A stretch of DNA of 64,000 bases, from the NCBI RefSeq assembly GCF_041435115.1, contig NZ_CP108046.1, positions 9,858,001 to 9,922,000 on the forward strand. The letters run 5' to 3'. Positions 35,315-43,254 of the stretch are shown here, piece after piece. Made by a program: the position numbers and the translations under genes. Every line of letters starts with the position of its first letter. Position 1 is the stretch's first letter. Source of the stretch: Streptomyces sp. NBC_00289. Its GTDB lineage: Bacteria > Actinomycetota > Actinomycetes > Streptomycetales > Streptomycetaceae. Under the pieces are notes generated by a model. It had not been told where the DNA came from. It saw only the letters and a program-made list of their open reading frames with translations, and did no database searches.

Positions 35315-36617
35315 TTGTCCCGGTTCTGGACCGACTTCTACGCCTGCCTGCCCGCACGCGCGGACGCCCTGTTTGAGCTGACCGACGCCCTGCTGTGCAG
35401 GACGGGCCGGTCAAGACGCTGGCCGACCTGTCCCTGGCGCCCGAGCACCGGCGTGGGCACGGAGCCCTGTACGGCGCCTTGAATCAGGGGCGGCTGGATG
35501 TGGCACGGCTGCGCAGAACGCTGCCGCTGCCGCTGCCGCGCACGGCCGACGGACGGATCATGCCGGCAGCGGATGTCAGCACAACGGCCGGACGCGGCCA
35601 CCAGCGCAGAGCGGCTGTTCTGCCACACCTACGGGCGCGGTAAAGGCTCGGCCCAGATGATCCCGGCTGGCCGTACTCCGTCGTCGCCGCCCTGGAGCCG
35701 GGCCGCACGTCCTGGACCGCGCTGCTGGATGCGGTCCGGATCGGGCCATGCGACGACGAGACCGCGGTGACCGCCGAGCAGCTGCGCGAGGTGGTCGAGC
35801 GGCTGCGCGCGGTCGGACACTGGAAGGACGGCGATCTGCCGGTCCTCATCGTCCTCGACGCTGGCTACGACGTGGTCCGGCTGGCGTTCTTGCTGGCCGA
35901 CCTGCCGGTGGAACTGCTCGGCCGGCTGCGTTCGGACCGGGTCCTGTACTTCCCGCCCCGCCGCAGCCGCCGGGCAAAGTCGGCAGGAAGCCCAAGCGCG
36001 GGGCGGAGTTCAAGTTCGAGGACGAGAGCACCTGGCCCGTGCCGGGCCACACCACCACCAGCGCGACCAGCCGCTACGGGCGGGCCGTCGCCCGGTCCTG
36101 GGACCGGCTGCACCCGCTGCTGAGCCGGCGCTCGGCCTGGGCCGACCACCCGGCCGGAGATCTCCTGGTCATCCCGGGCACGGTCATCCGGCTGCAGGTC
36201 GACCACCTGCCCGGGGACCGCGACCCCAAGCCGGTGTGGTTGTGGTGGTCGGGCGTCGATGCCACGGCCGCAGACGTTGACCGGCTCTGGCGGTCGTTCC
36301 TGCGAAGATTCGATCTTGAACATACCTTCCGGCTGTTCAAACAGACGCTGGGATGGACCGCGCCAAAGCTGCGGACACCGGCCGCTGCCGACCGCTGGAC
36401 CTGGCTCGTTCTTGCCGCCCATGCCCAACTCCGCCTCGCTCGCCCCTTGTGGGAAGACCTCCGCAAGCTCTGGGAGCGCCCTGCGAAGTCGGGCCGCCTC
36501 ACCCCTGCCCGCGTCCGTCGAGGATTTCGCCGCCTCCGCGGGAAAACACCTCAACCGACCGGCGCACCGAAAGCTGGCGAGGCCGGTCCAGGCCGACCGG
36601 TCGACTCAAAGAAGTAG
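35315..36617 (+). pseudogene. large actinomycete DDE transposase, multiply frameshifted
   Basis: Successive frames give LSRFWTDFYACLPARADALF, KTLADLSLAPEHRRGHGALY, HTYGRGKGSAQM, then LPVLIVLDAGYDVVRLAFLL (second Asp), and PKRGAEFKFEDESTWPVPGH and RRFDLEHTFRLFKQTLGWTA (Glu) to a stop at 36617. At least four frameshifts or stops occur between 35390 and 35990. This is the IS4/IS701-like clan common in Streptomyces; I cannot name the exact IS. The last 210 codons form an uninterrupted frame. Confidence 0.8.
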
Positions 36618-36689
36618 TACCTGCTCATGCTTGCCATCGCACATAGCGCGTCTAGTTAGCGTGGGCCCACCCCGATTGTTGGAGGAAAC

Positions 36690-38072
36690 ATGACCGCCCC
36701 CCTCGCTGGCGGACGTGCCGCCCGTCGACAGACGTTGCGTCACATCCGCCAGGGTCGTTCACCCGCAGTCCCCTTGCTGCTCGCCGCATGGGCTGGCGCG
36801 GTGGGAGTGCTGTGGCTGTGGTGGCACAACACGCAGTCCATTCCCGGCATCAACAGTCTCCTGCTCAACGCAGGCCGGATCACGGGTCTACTCGCTGGCT
36901 ATTTGACGGCCCTCGTCGTGCTGCAGATGGCGCGTGTGCCTGCGTTGGAACGCCGCGTCGGCTCCGATCGAGTATCGCGGTGGCATGCTATGTCCGGCCG
37001 TTACACTCTTTGCCTAGTCGTCGCACATGTTTTCCTCACCATGTGGGCTTACTCTCTCCAGGCTGGCAAGTCGCTCGGAGACATCGTTCATCAGATGAGC
37101 GAAACCATCAACCAATTGCCGGACATGGGAAAGGCTGCTATCGGGACTGGTTCTCTCGTGCTCATTGGTCTCACCTCGATTAATGGGATCCGTCGCCGAC
37201 TGCCTTACGACATGTGGTATCACGTCCACCTGCTTACATATGCTGCAGTATTCTTGACGTTCTGGCACCAGATCGCTGTCGGTAACGACTTCGCCGTCGA
37301 GTCAGCCGCGAAGAAATGCTGGTATCTGTTGTACGGTGCTGTCACAACCCTTGTTGTGTGGTACCGCATCCTCACCCCCGTCTGGCTGAACCTGCGCCAT
37401 CATTTGCGAGTTGAGGCCGTAATCGAGGAGGCGCCGGGTATCGTCTCCGTGCTGATCAGCGGCAACAAGCTGCATCGGCTGGGCGCGGAAGCGGGGCAGT
37501 TTTTCCGCTGGCGGTTCCTCACACCAGGCATGCGGTTTAGCTCGCACCCGTATTCTCTGTCGGCGATACCCCGCCCGGACCTGCTGCGGATCACTGTGAA
37601 GGGGGTGGGCGCTCACAGTGCCCGACTGCGCGAGTTGCGACCCGGCGTCCGAGTATGGGCCGAGGGGCCGTACGGTTCGCTCACAGCCGCCCGCCGCAGC
37701 AAGGAAAAGGTGTTGCTTATCGCCGGCGGCGTAGGCATCACGCCAATACGGACCTTGTTCGAGACACTGCCCGGCGCAGCCGGTGACATAGCCCTACTCT
37801 ACCGAGCCAGCAGCACCGGCGACTTGGCACTGTGGGACGAGCTACAGCAGATCGCCTCGGAGCGTGGTGCCCGCTTGATGTACGAGGTCAACGGCCCTAA
37901 GGGCGAGAGGCCCAACATCTCTGCGGAGTTCCTGACGCTCAAGATCCCGGACATAGCGAACCACGATATCTTCATGTGTGGTCCGCCCGGCTTCGCCCAA
38001 TCGGTGTACGAGGCGCTGCGCGGTGCAGGAGTCTCTGCCCGCCGCATCCATCAAGAGCGGTTCGATCTGTAG
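36690..38072 (+). CDS. ferric-reductase-like transmembrane flavocytochrome
   Basis: A 460-residue membrane oxidoreductase. The N-terminal half has about six transmembrane helices of the ferric reductase domain, with likely haem histidines in MSGRYTLCLVVAHVFLTMWA and WYHVHLLTYAAVFLTFWHQI. The C-terminal half is a ferredoxin-reductase-type module: FAD site FSSHPYSLSAIP, NAD(P) site KVLLIAGGVGITPIRTLFET and terminal HDIFMCGPPGFAQSVYEALR. It would pass electrons from cytoplasmic NAD(P)H through haem to an outside acceptor such as iron or a Rieske/FMN protein. GGAGGAAAC precedes the ATG. Such genes often sit in ECF-sigma operons with Rieske or FMN-binding partners; here those are 6-10 kb away across IS elements. 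Confidence 0.92.
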   Translation: MTAPLAGGRAARRQTLRHIRQGRSPAVPLLLAAWAGAVGVLWLWWHNTQSIPGINSLLLNAGRITGLLAGYLTALVVLQMARVPALERRVGSDRVSRWHAMSGRYTLCLVVAHVFLTMWAYSLQAGKSLGDIVHQMSETINQLPDMGKAAIGTGSLVLIGLTSINGIRRRLPYDMWYHVHLLTYAAVFLTFWHQIAVGNDFAVESAAKKCWYLLYGAVTTLVVWYRILTPVWLNLRHHLRVEAVIEEAPGIVSVLISGNKLHRLGAEAGQFFRWRFLTPGMRFSSHPYSLSAIPRPDLLRITVKGVGAHSARLRELRPGVRVWAEGPYGSLTAARRSKEKVLLIAGGVGITPIRTLFETLPGAAGDIALLYRASSTGDLALWDELQQIASERGARLMYEVNGPKGERPNISAEFLTLKIPDIANHDIFMCGPPGFAQSVYEALRGAGVSARRIHQERFDL

Positions 38073-38251
38073 GCAACGAGCTGCGCGAGCACATCTGCCG
38101 CGCCCTCTACGCGGTGCGAGCCATTCGGACGCTGCATTGAGGGCGACTGTCACGGCACCTTTAGTGGGCGTTCTGCGAGCTTTTGCCGGCTGTCAGTCTG
38201 GGTGTGGGGCTCAGGGCGATTGCAAAGTCCTTCGATCGTGTGTCGCGCAGG

Positions 38252-39394
38252 TCAGTTGAGGCCGGGTAGGGCCAGTGGCCGCTCGTAGGGGCGGAGGGCT
38301 GTGGTGCGGAGTCCGGCGGCGATGTTGGTGTGGCCGGCGTCGCGGAGTTGGTTGATGGCGAAGCTGCGGAGGGTGGCCATGTTCTCCGGGCTGTGCCCGG
38401 TGCGGATCTTGGAGGCGTCTTCGCGGAAGGCGGTGTCGCGGACGAAGTGGAGCCTGTTTTCGATCACCCAGTGCGCCCTCAAGATCGTTGCGATCCGTTC
38501 GGGAGATGCCTGGCGGCTGGTCAGGTCGGTGATGACGTAGACCGTTTCCCGGCTCTGCTTGCCGGTCTTGGTGTCGGTGCGGTGGCGTACGGCCTGGGCG
38601 GCGTGGGGGAAGTCGACGCCGAGGTCGGTGACGGTCAGGGCCTGCACGACCCGGGTCTCCTTACGTCCGTGGCCGGTGGTGCGGTCGTAGAACTTCGCCG
38701 CCGCCTGCTCCCAGGGCAGGGTCCGCAGCTGCTCGTAGAGGTTCTTCTGGTTCCGCTTCATGGTGAAGGCGTAGTGCGCCTTCTTGACGTCGACGAGGAA
38801 GCGGGCGTGCTCGCGCTGGGTGTGCAGAGCATCGCCGGTCACGGTGACACCCTGCAGGTCAAAGGGGTCCAGCAGGGCGGCGAAGCAGGTGATTTCGTTG
38901 GTCTTTTCCGGAACCCGGAGCTGGGTGACGGTCATCCCGGTGCCGGTCATCGCGGCCAGCAGGTGCGCGGCCGGGGTGGTGCCGTGGCGCGAGCCGCGGG
39001 CGCTCTTGCCGTCCAGGGCCAGGGTGTCGGTGCCGGCCGGGTCATGGCCGAGGAGGTCGGCCAGGCCGCCGGGGCAGGTGTCCTTGACGACCCGACGGAT
39101 GGTCGCGCCGCTGGGCGGGACACGTACGGACAGGTCGGTCGCGGTACGGGCACCGAGCCGGGCCAGGACATCCTGCGGGGCCTCGGCCGCCCACTCGCTG
39201 ATCGCCACGAAACTCCTCGCACCGGTGACCACGGCGGAGCAGGCGATCAGCAGCACTGCCACGAAAGGGTGACGCTTCCCGCGCCGGTACCGCGGATCGG
39301 CAAGTGCCCGCAGCCGCCCGGCCAGCGGGCCGATCACACGGTGCTGACGGGTGGGCGACTTGACCAGACAGACGGTGGCAGACTGACGGCACAT
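38252..39394 (-). CDS. ISAs1-family transposase
   Basis: A 380-residue intact DDE transposase: RGKRHPFVAVLLIACSAVVT and RSFVAISEWAAEAPQDVLAR at the N-terminus, GTDTLALDGKSARGSRHGTT (first Asp), GVTVTGDALHTQREHARFLV (second Asp), AHWVIENRLHFVRDTAFRED (Glu) and DASKIRTGHSPENMATLRSF at the end. ATG 39394 is directly preceded by a stem arm that contains its GGAG ribosome binding site. Confidence 0.93.
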   Translation of the reverse strand: MCRQSATVCLVKSPTRQHRVIGPLAGRLRALADPRYRRGKRHPFVAVLLIACSAVVTGARSFVAISEWAAEAPQDVLARLGARTATDLSVRVPPSGATIRRVVKDTCPGGLADLLGHDPAGTDTLALDGKSARGSRHGTTPAAHLLAAMTGTGMTVTQLRVPEKTNEITCFAALLDPFDLQGVTVTGDALHTQREHARFLVDVKKAHYAFTMKRNQKNLYEQLRTLPWEQAAAKFYDRTTGHGRKETRVVQALTVTDLGVDFPHAAQAVRHRTDTKTGKQSRETVYVITDLTSRQASPERIATILRAHWVIENRLHFVRDTAFREDASKIRTGHSPENMATLRSFAINQLRDAGHTNIAAGLRTTALRPYERPLALPGLN

Positions 39395-39450
39395 CGAAGC
39401 TCCGTTGCGGGACGGCGACTTGGGAAGGTCACCCCCACAACGGAGCTTCG
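39395..39450 (-). promoter_or_regulatory. stem-loop hiding the ISAs1 copy 2 ribosome binding site
   Basis: CGAAGCTCCGTTG (39395-39407) and CAACGGAGCTTCG (39438-39450) are a perfect 13-bp inverted repeat. In the mRNA the 3' arm ends immediately before the ATG and contains the GGAG ribosome binding site. Confidence 0.7.
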
Positions 39451-39689
39451 TTGCGTCCGGTCGCGCACCCGACCAGCATCGTCACACCGCCGTGACATGC
39501 GCATCCGAGAGATCACCACGACTTGCAATCGCCCTGCCCCCAGCGTCCCCACCGACACCCAGGAAACCGATGCCGACAAGAAGATGTTGCCCATTAGCCT
39601 CGGGCTTTCATGAGCGCGCTCGTCCATGTCTTGTTCAAATAAGCGAAGAGTCTTCTGACGTGCAACGATGGGACTTATCTAGGGTCCTG

Positions 39690-39895
39690 TTGGCTGCAAA
39701 TCGATGGCATTGGCGCCGTGGCGCAAGCCGCGGACAGTGCATGACCCAGGCAAGGTCCTGCTGGATGTCGCGCTCGCGACGGCTCCGCCTCGCCGATGTC
39801 GCCATGCTGCGGGCCGAGCCCAATGTGTTCGGCCCGGTGGCGTCCGACTCCACGGTCCCGCGTCTCATCGATGCCCTCGCCGCGGCGACTCTGTT
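39690..39895 (+). pseudogene. IS1380-family transposase N-terminal fragment
   Basis: After frame damage the plus strand reads LADVAMLRAEPNVFGPVASD and STVPRLIDALAA, the conserved N-terminal region of IS1380 transposases. It cuts off the GMC oxidoreductase gene of the opposite strand at 39898. Confidence 0.75.
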
Positions 39896-39897
39896 GC

Positions 39898-40297
39898 TCA
39901 ATTTCGCTGAGGTTGCGCCCGAGGCGGGGATGCCCGCCGAGTCCAGAGCGCCGCAGCAACGGCGGTGACTGCAGCGCGCCCGCGGCGACAACCACGAGTG
40001 GGACGAAAACCCCAACTTCTTCGCTGTCCTGACGTCGCGCGAGCGCACCAGTGGCGCGCGGGCCGCCGAGCCGGTCGGAGTCGGCCAGGATCCGCTGAAC
40101 TGTGGCGCCTGTGACGATGCGTCGCCCCGGCTAAACAGGGCGTAAACGTCGAGGACGCCGACAGCCGCCCGTACCCCGGCACGCACCGGCAGCGGCATGC
40201 AGCCGAGGAGGCCTTCAAGCATGCCGGGCACCCGCGCTCCCCACTCATCGCTGCCGTCGTCGGCGATCAAGGCTGCCACCAGGCCGGTTAGGCTCAT
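39898..40297 (-). pseudogene. GMC-family FAD oxidoreductase, truncated and internally deleted
   Basis: ATG 40297 overlaps the upstream stop as ATGA. The N-terminal helical part MSLTGLVAALIADDGSDEWG, then RVPGMLEGLLGCMPLPVRAG and VGVLDVYALFSRG, is typical of the leader domain of actinobacterial GMC oxidoreductases. A deletion with a frameshift removes the FAD-binding start; the gene resumes with LVVVAAGALQSPPLLRRSGL and GGHPRLGRNL, the GMC signature. It is then cut by an IS1380 fragment. The original enzyme probably oxidised a sterol, lipid or alcohol. Confidence 0.8.
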
Positions 40298-41682
40298 CGA
40301 ACGCCCACCTCTGCGTGGGCGGTGCCCGTGAGCGTCCATTCTCGCTCCGTGCGCCAGCTGCCCCACCAGCGTTCCAGCAGCACAGTTGTACTGGCACGTT
40401 CGCTGTTGTGGCAAACTGACCTGGCTCCGTCTGGATCGGTGTAGTCAAGCACCAGGGTGCTGTCGTCGGGTTGGGTCACCTCCACGCGGATGCGGCGCAG
40501 ACCGGCTCGGCCGGTCACCGTCCAGGTAGGCAGACCGATCGATGAGCGGAAGCGGCAGAGTCCGGCCCAGCCGATCGCGGTGCGTTCGGCTCGCAGCGGC
40601 CAGGTGCGGCTGCCACAGCGCAGCCGGAGGAAGACTAGCGGTGGCAGTCGGCTCAGCAAGCGTCGCCGGGAGACTGCGGTCACGACTTCCAGGACGTCTC
40701 CTGCGCCGAGATCGGCGTGCAGCCAAGCCCAAGTGTGTGCGTTGCCTTGGCCGTAGATTCGGGCGGGTGCACCGGGTGCGCCACTAAGCTGCAGTGTCTT
40801 GTTCCCGTACGTGACGGTGCCGCTGTAGAAGGCCCGCGCGGCAGGCAGCATGTGTGTTGCTGGGAGGAGAGAGCGGTGCCAAGACCAGTGAGGGAAGGTG
40901 AACAATGGCGTGGCAGCCACTTGTTCCGTCAGGTGCCATCGCAGCTCGCCGGCTGTGCCGGTCAGATGTCCGGGCGCGGCGGACACACCGGCAGCCGCGA
41001 AGCCCTCCTGGGTGCCCGGCCACGTGACGGGCCCGAAGCGGGCGTGACATACCGGTTCATCCCGGGGGTAGACCGCGGCCCAGCCGTGGGCATAGGGCTG
41101 TGATCCGTCGGTGGGCGCGACGAGTTCGTGATGGATCCACACCCCAGTACCGGTCGCCGGGTCGGTCGCGGTGGTGTACCACACCTCGGTACGGCCGGGC
41201 TCGCCTTTCCACTTTGAGGCCATGAACCGTCCGGAAGTTGTTTCTCGCGGGAAGCGTAAGCGGGCGAGGAAGGGCACGAGCCCAGTCGCCACAGGGAAGC
41301 GCAGAGTGCCCACGCCGACTCGGGTGCCGTCGTCGTACAGCGTGAAGGGCAGGAGGGTCATCGACTTGACCGGCCGGCGCGGTCTAACCGACTTCCAGCC
41401 GTCGAGGGTGAGCTGCCGGCCATCTGCTGTGAAGGTGAGCTGGTAGCGGATGCGCCGCCTCGCCAGCGGTGAGATCTCCAAATGGCCGTCTGCGGCCGGG
41501 TCGTCGGCCCGACCTCTGATGCGTACCCGTCCGGTGACTTGCGCATCCGTCGTGCCGAGCGGCCTCAGCATGCCGTCAGTCGTCACCCGCAGATCCAGGC
41601 GCATCGGCCGGGTACGGTCCTCGCCATCAATGCGGACCGCCCCAATCATGGTTTCCCAGAATCGTGTTCCGCGAGTGCTCAT
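40294..41682 (-). CDS. two-domain beta-barrel (lipocalin/AttH-like) protein of unknown function
   Basis: A 462-residue soluble protein without signal peptide. The N-terminal about 150 residues (RFWETMIGAVRIDGEDRTRP, then RRIRYQLTFTADGRQLTLDG) resemble the beta-rich domain found attached to some actinobacterial GMC oxidoreductases. The rest (KWKGEPGRTEVWYTTATDPA, GVWIHHELVAPTDGSQPYAH and ARIYGQGNAHTWAWLHADLG) resembles AttH/CrtC-type lipocalin-like folds that handle hydrophobic compounds. ATG 41682 overlaps the GntR stop as ATGA, and its own stop overlaps the GMC start the same way. GGAAGGG precedes it. Function unknown; lipid or terpenoid binding is an inference. Confidence 0.7.
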   Translation of the reverse strand: MSTRGTRFWETMIGAVRIDGEDRTRPMRLDLRVTTDGMLRPLGTTDAQVTGRVRIRGRADDPAADGHLEISPLARRRIRYQLTFTADGRQLTLDGWKSVRPRRPVKSMTLLPFTLYDDGTRVGVGTLRFPVATGLVPFLARLRFPRETTSGRFMASKWKGEPGRTEVWYTTATDPATGTGVWIHHELVAPTDGSQPYAHGWAAVYPRDEPVCHARFGPVTWPGTQEGFAAAGVSAAPGHLTGTAGELRWHLTEQVAATPLFTFPHWSWHRSLLPATHMLPAARAFYSGTVTYGNKTLQLSGAPGAPARIYGQGNAHTWAWLHADLGAGDVLEVVTAVSRRRLLSRLPPLVFLRLRCGSRTWPLRAERTAIGWAGLCRFRSSIGLPTWTVTGRAGLRRIRVEVTQPDDSTLVLDYTDPDGARSVCHNSERASTTVLLERWWGSWRTEREWTLTGTAHAEVGVR

Positions 41683-42365
41683 GTGAGCCCTTCCAACATG
41701 ATCCGTTCTGTGACCACGAGATATGTCTCGGCCGCGCGCCTGGCTGCCTTCTGATCGCCTGCCGCAACGGCCTCGACGACCGGTGCCAGGCGGTCGTGTG
41801 CGGGCCAAGGCTCCGTGAACGGACCGACCAGGGCCGCCCGGACAGGGAGATAGGCGTTGAAGAGGGAGTTAGTGAGCAGCACGTAGACGCGGTTGCCGGT
41901 GGCGCGGGCCATTGCGCGGTGCACCTCGATGTCGGCGAGCTGCACCCCGTCCCCGCCTTGAGCAGCGCGTACCGCGTCCAGCAGGGCACGCAGTTCGCAC
42001 CGCTGCTCGCCGCTGGCCCGGACGGCGGCAAGCTCGGCGATCAACGCACCGATGCTGCGGCGGACTTCGAAGATCTCGTCGATCCAATCCGGGCTGTGCC
42101 GCACCAGCATGGGCAGCAGGTCGGCGCCGCCGAGGCGGGCGTAGTCGCGCACGCGGGTGCCCACACCATGTCGGGTCTCCAGCAGTCCGGCCTGCGCGAG
42201 ACGGCCGAAGGCGTGTTTGAGGGTGGTGCGGGTCACGCCATATCCATCGGCGAGCTGCCGCTCAGGCGGCAAGTAACTGCCGACAGGGTGGCGCCCAGCG
42301 AGGATGTCTTCGCGCAGACGGCCCTCAAGGACGTCGACGATGGTTTCGCGGGGCAGTGCCTCCAC
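41679..42365 (-). CDS. GntR-family regulator (FadR/FCD type)
   Basis: A 228-residue regulator. The winged helix is LREDILAGRHPVGSYLPPER and LADGYGVTRTTLKHAFGRLA, followed by an FCD helical bundle with metal-binding-type positions (DIEVHRAMARATGNRVYVLL and PAHDRLAPVVEAVAAGDQKA). FCD regulators sense acyl-CoA or small carboxylates. It starts with GTG 42365, six bases after GGGAGG. It leads a three-gene operon with ATGA overlaps. The upstream 150 bases hold TTGACT at -35 spacing, but I cannot fix an operator. Confidence 0.9.
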   Translation of the reverse strand: MEALPRETIVDVLEGRLREDILAGRHPVGSYLPPERQLADGYGVTRTTLKHAFGRLAQAGLLETRHGVGTRVRDYARLGGADLLPMLVRHSPDWIDEIFEVRRSIGALIAELAAVRASGEQRCELRALLDAVRAAQGGDGVQLADIEVHRAMARATGNRVYVLLTNSLFNAYLPVRAALVGPFTEPWPAHDRLAPVVEAVAAGDQKAARRAAETYLVVTERIMLEGLT

Positions 42366-42519
42366 GATTTCCCTCCCGAAAGTGAATCAGTGGATGAGCC
42401 ACACAATCAACACGGGTAAGGAAAGTCAATACAAAGTGGAGGGGCGAGTTGGCGGACGTCCGGTTACGGGACACTGCTACTATCGGGCCGGACGGCGATG
42501 TCGGCGGTTCGTGACACGG

Positions 42520-42618
42520 TTGTTTAGCTTCGTCGCGATGGCGCCAAGGTAGGTAGATGGTGGCGGTCTTCTCGTAGCGGGTGGCGATGCCGCGCCACTG
42601 CTTGAGGCGGTTGGTTGG
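42520..42618 (-). pseudogene. IS5-family transposase C-terminal exon fragment
   Basis: The minus strand reads PTNRLKQWRGIATRYEKTAT, then IYL, the conserved C-terminus of IS5-group transposases. It directly follows the 3' end of a group II intron, so it is the 3' exon. Confidence 0.75.
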
Positions 42619-42710
42619 GTAGGCCGCGCGACGAGGTGCCCGCCATGTGCAGGCCCTTTTCCGCGTGGCCCCCTCCGAGCCCGCCGTACGAGTTTCCCCG
42701 TAACGGGCTC
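42619..42710 (-). ncRNA. group II intron 3' end (domains V and VI)
   Basis: Domain V is the 34-base hairpin at 42710-42677 on the minus strand: GAGCCCG opens the stem, GAAA is the tetraloop and CGGGCTC closes it, with the AGC catalytic triad at the start. A second stem follows and the intron ends in CCTAC at 42619, directly before an IS5 exon beginning CCAACC. Only the 3' end of the intron remains; its reverse transcriptase is gone. Confidence 0.75.
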
Positions 42711-42811
42711 TCCAGTGACCTATTTCGTGACGCTGCTGGTTGGCTTTCCTGAGTGGATCGTGTCGTGGCAACCGATGCAGACAATGATCCGTTCCGGGTT
42801 CGATAGAGATC

Positions 42812-43120
42812 TCATATGTTGACTGTGACCTGGGGATTCGTGGTTGCTCGGTAGAAGTTGGCTTCGTGTTCGACGGGTGGGATGTGCCCTATCTCACCGT
42901 GGAGTCGGCGATGGTTGTACCAGTCGACCCACTCGGCAGTGGCGAGCTCGACGTGCGACAGCGTCTTCCACGGCCGTTGCGGCTTGATGACCTCGGTCTT
43001 GAACAGGCAGATCGTCGACTCCATGAGCGCGTTGACTGACAGTCGTAAGCGTCGCCGACCGACCCGATCGAGGCCGCGATCCGGGCCGAGTCCAGGTGTT
43101 CGGCGAGGCGAAATCATGTG
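42812..43120 (-). pseudogene. IS3-family OrfB C-terminal fragment
   Basis: Frames give ALMESTICLFKTEVIKPQRP, then ELATAEWVDWYNHRRLHGEI and GHIPPVEHEANFYR, an IS3/IS407-like ending with the catalytic Glu in MEST. It is frameshifted at its 5' side near 43060; OrfA and most of OrfB are absent. Confidence 0.82.
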
Positions 43121-43254
43121 TATTGGGCGAGTTCAACTGGTCGATGCAACACCGACTTGTTGAAGCGAGCGTAGTTGCTCCTCGAAGACTTCAGCGGGCG
43201 TCTTCCATCCGAGGATCCTTCGCGGCCGGTTGTTGAGCGCGTGAGCGACGGCCT

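Larger units (their letters stand above)
38212..39536 (-). mobile_element. ISAs1-family insertion sequence, copy 2
   Basis: The inverted ends start CAGGGCGATTGCAA at both sides (38212 onward and 39536 inward). No matching target duplication flanks it, so one side has probably suffered an adjacent deletion. It is a different lineage from the copy at 26.4 kb. Confidence 0.85.

Noticed and set aside
38330..39613. 427-codon plus-strand frame
   Set aside because: Mirror of the second ISAs1 transposase.
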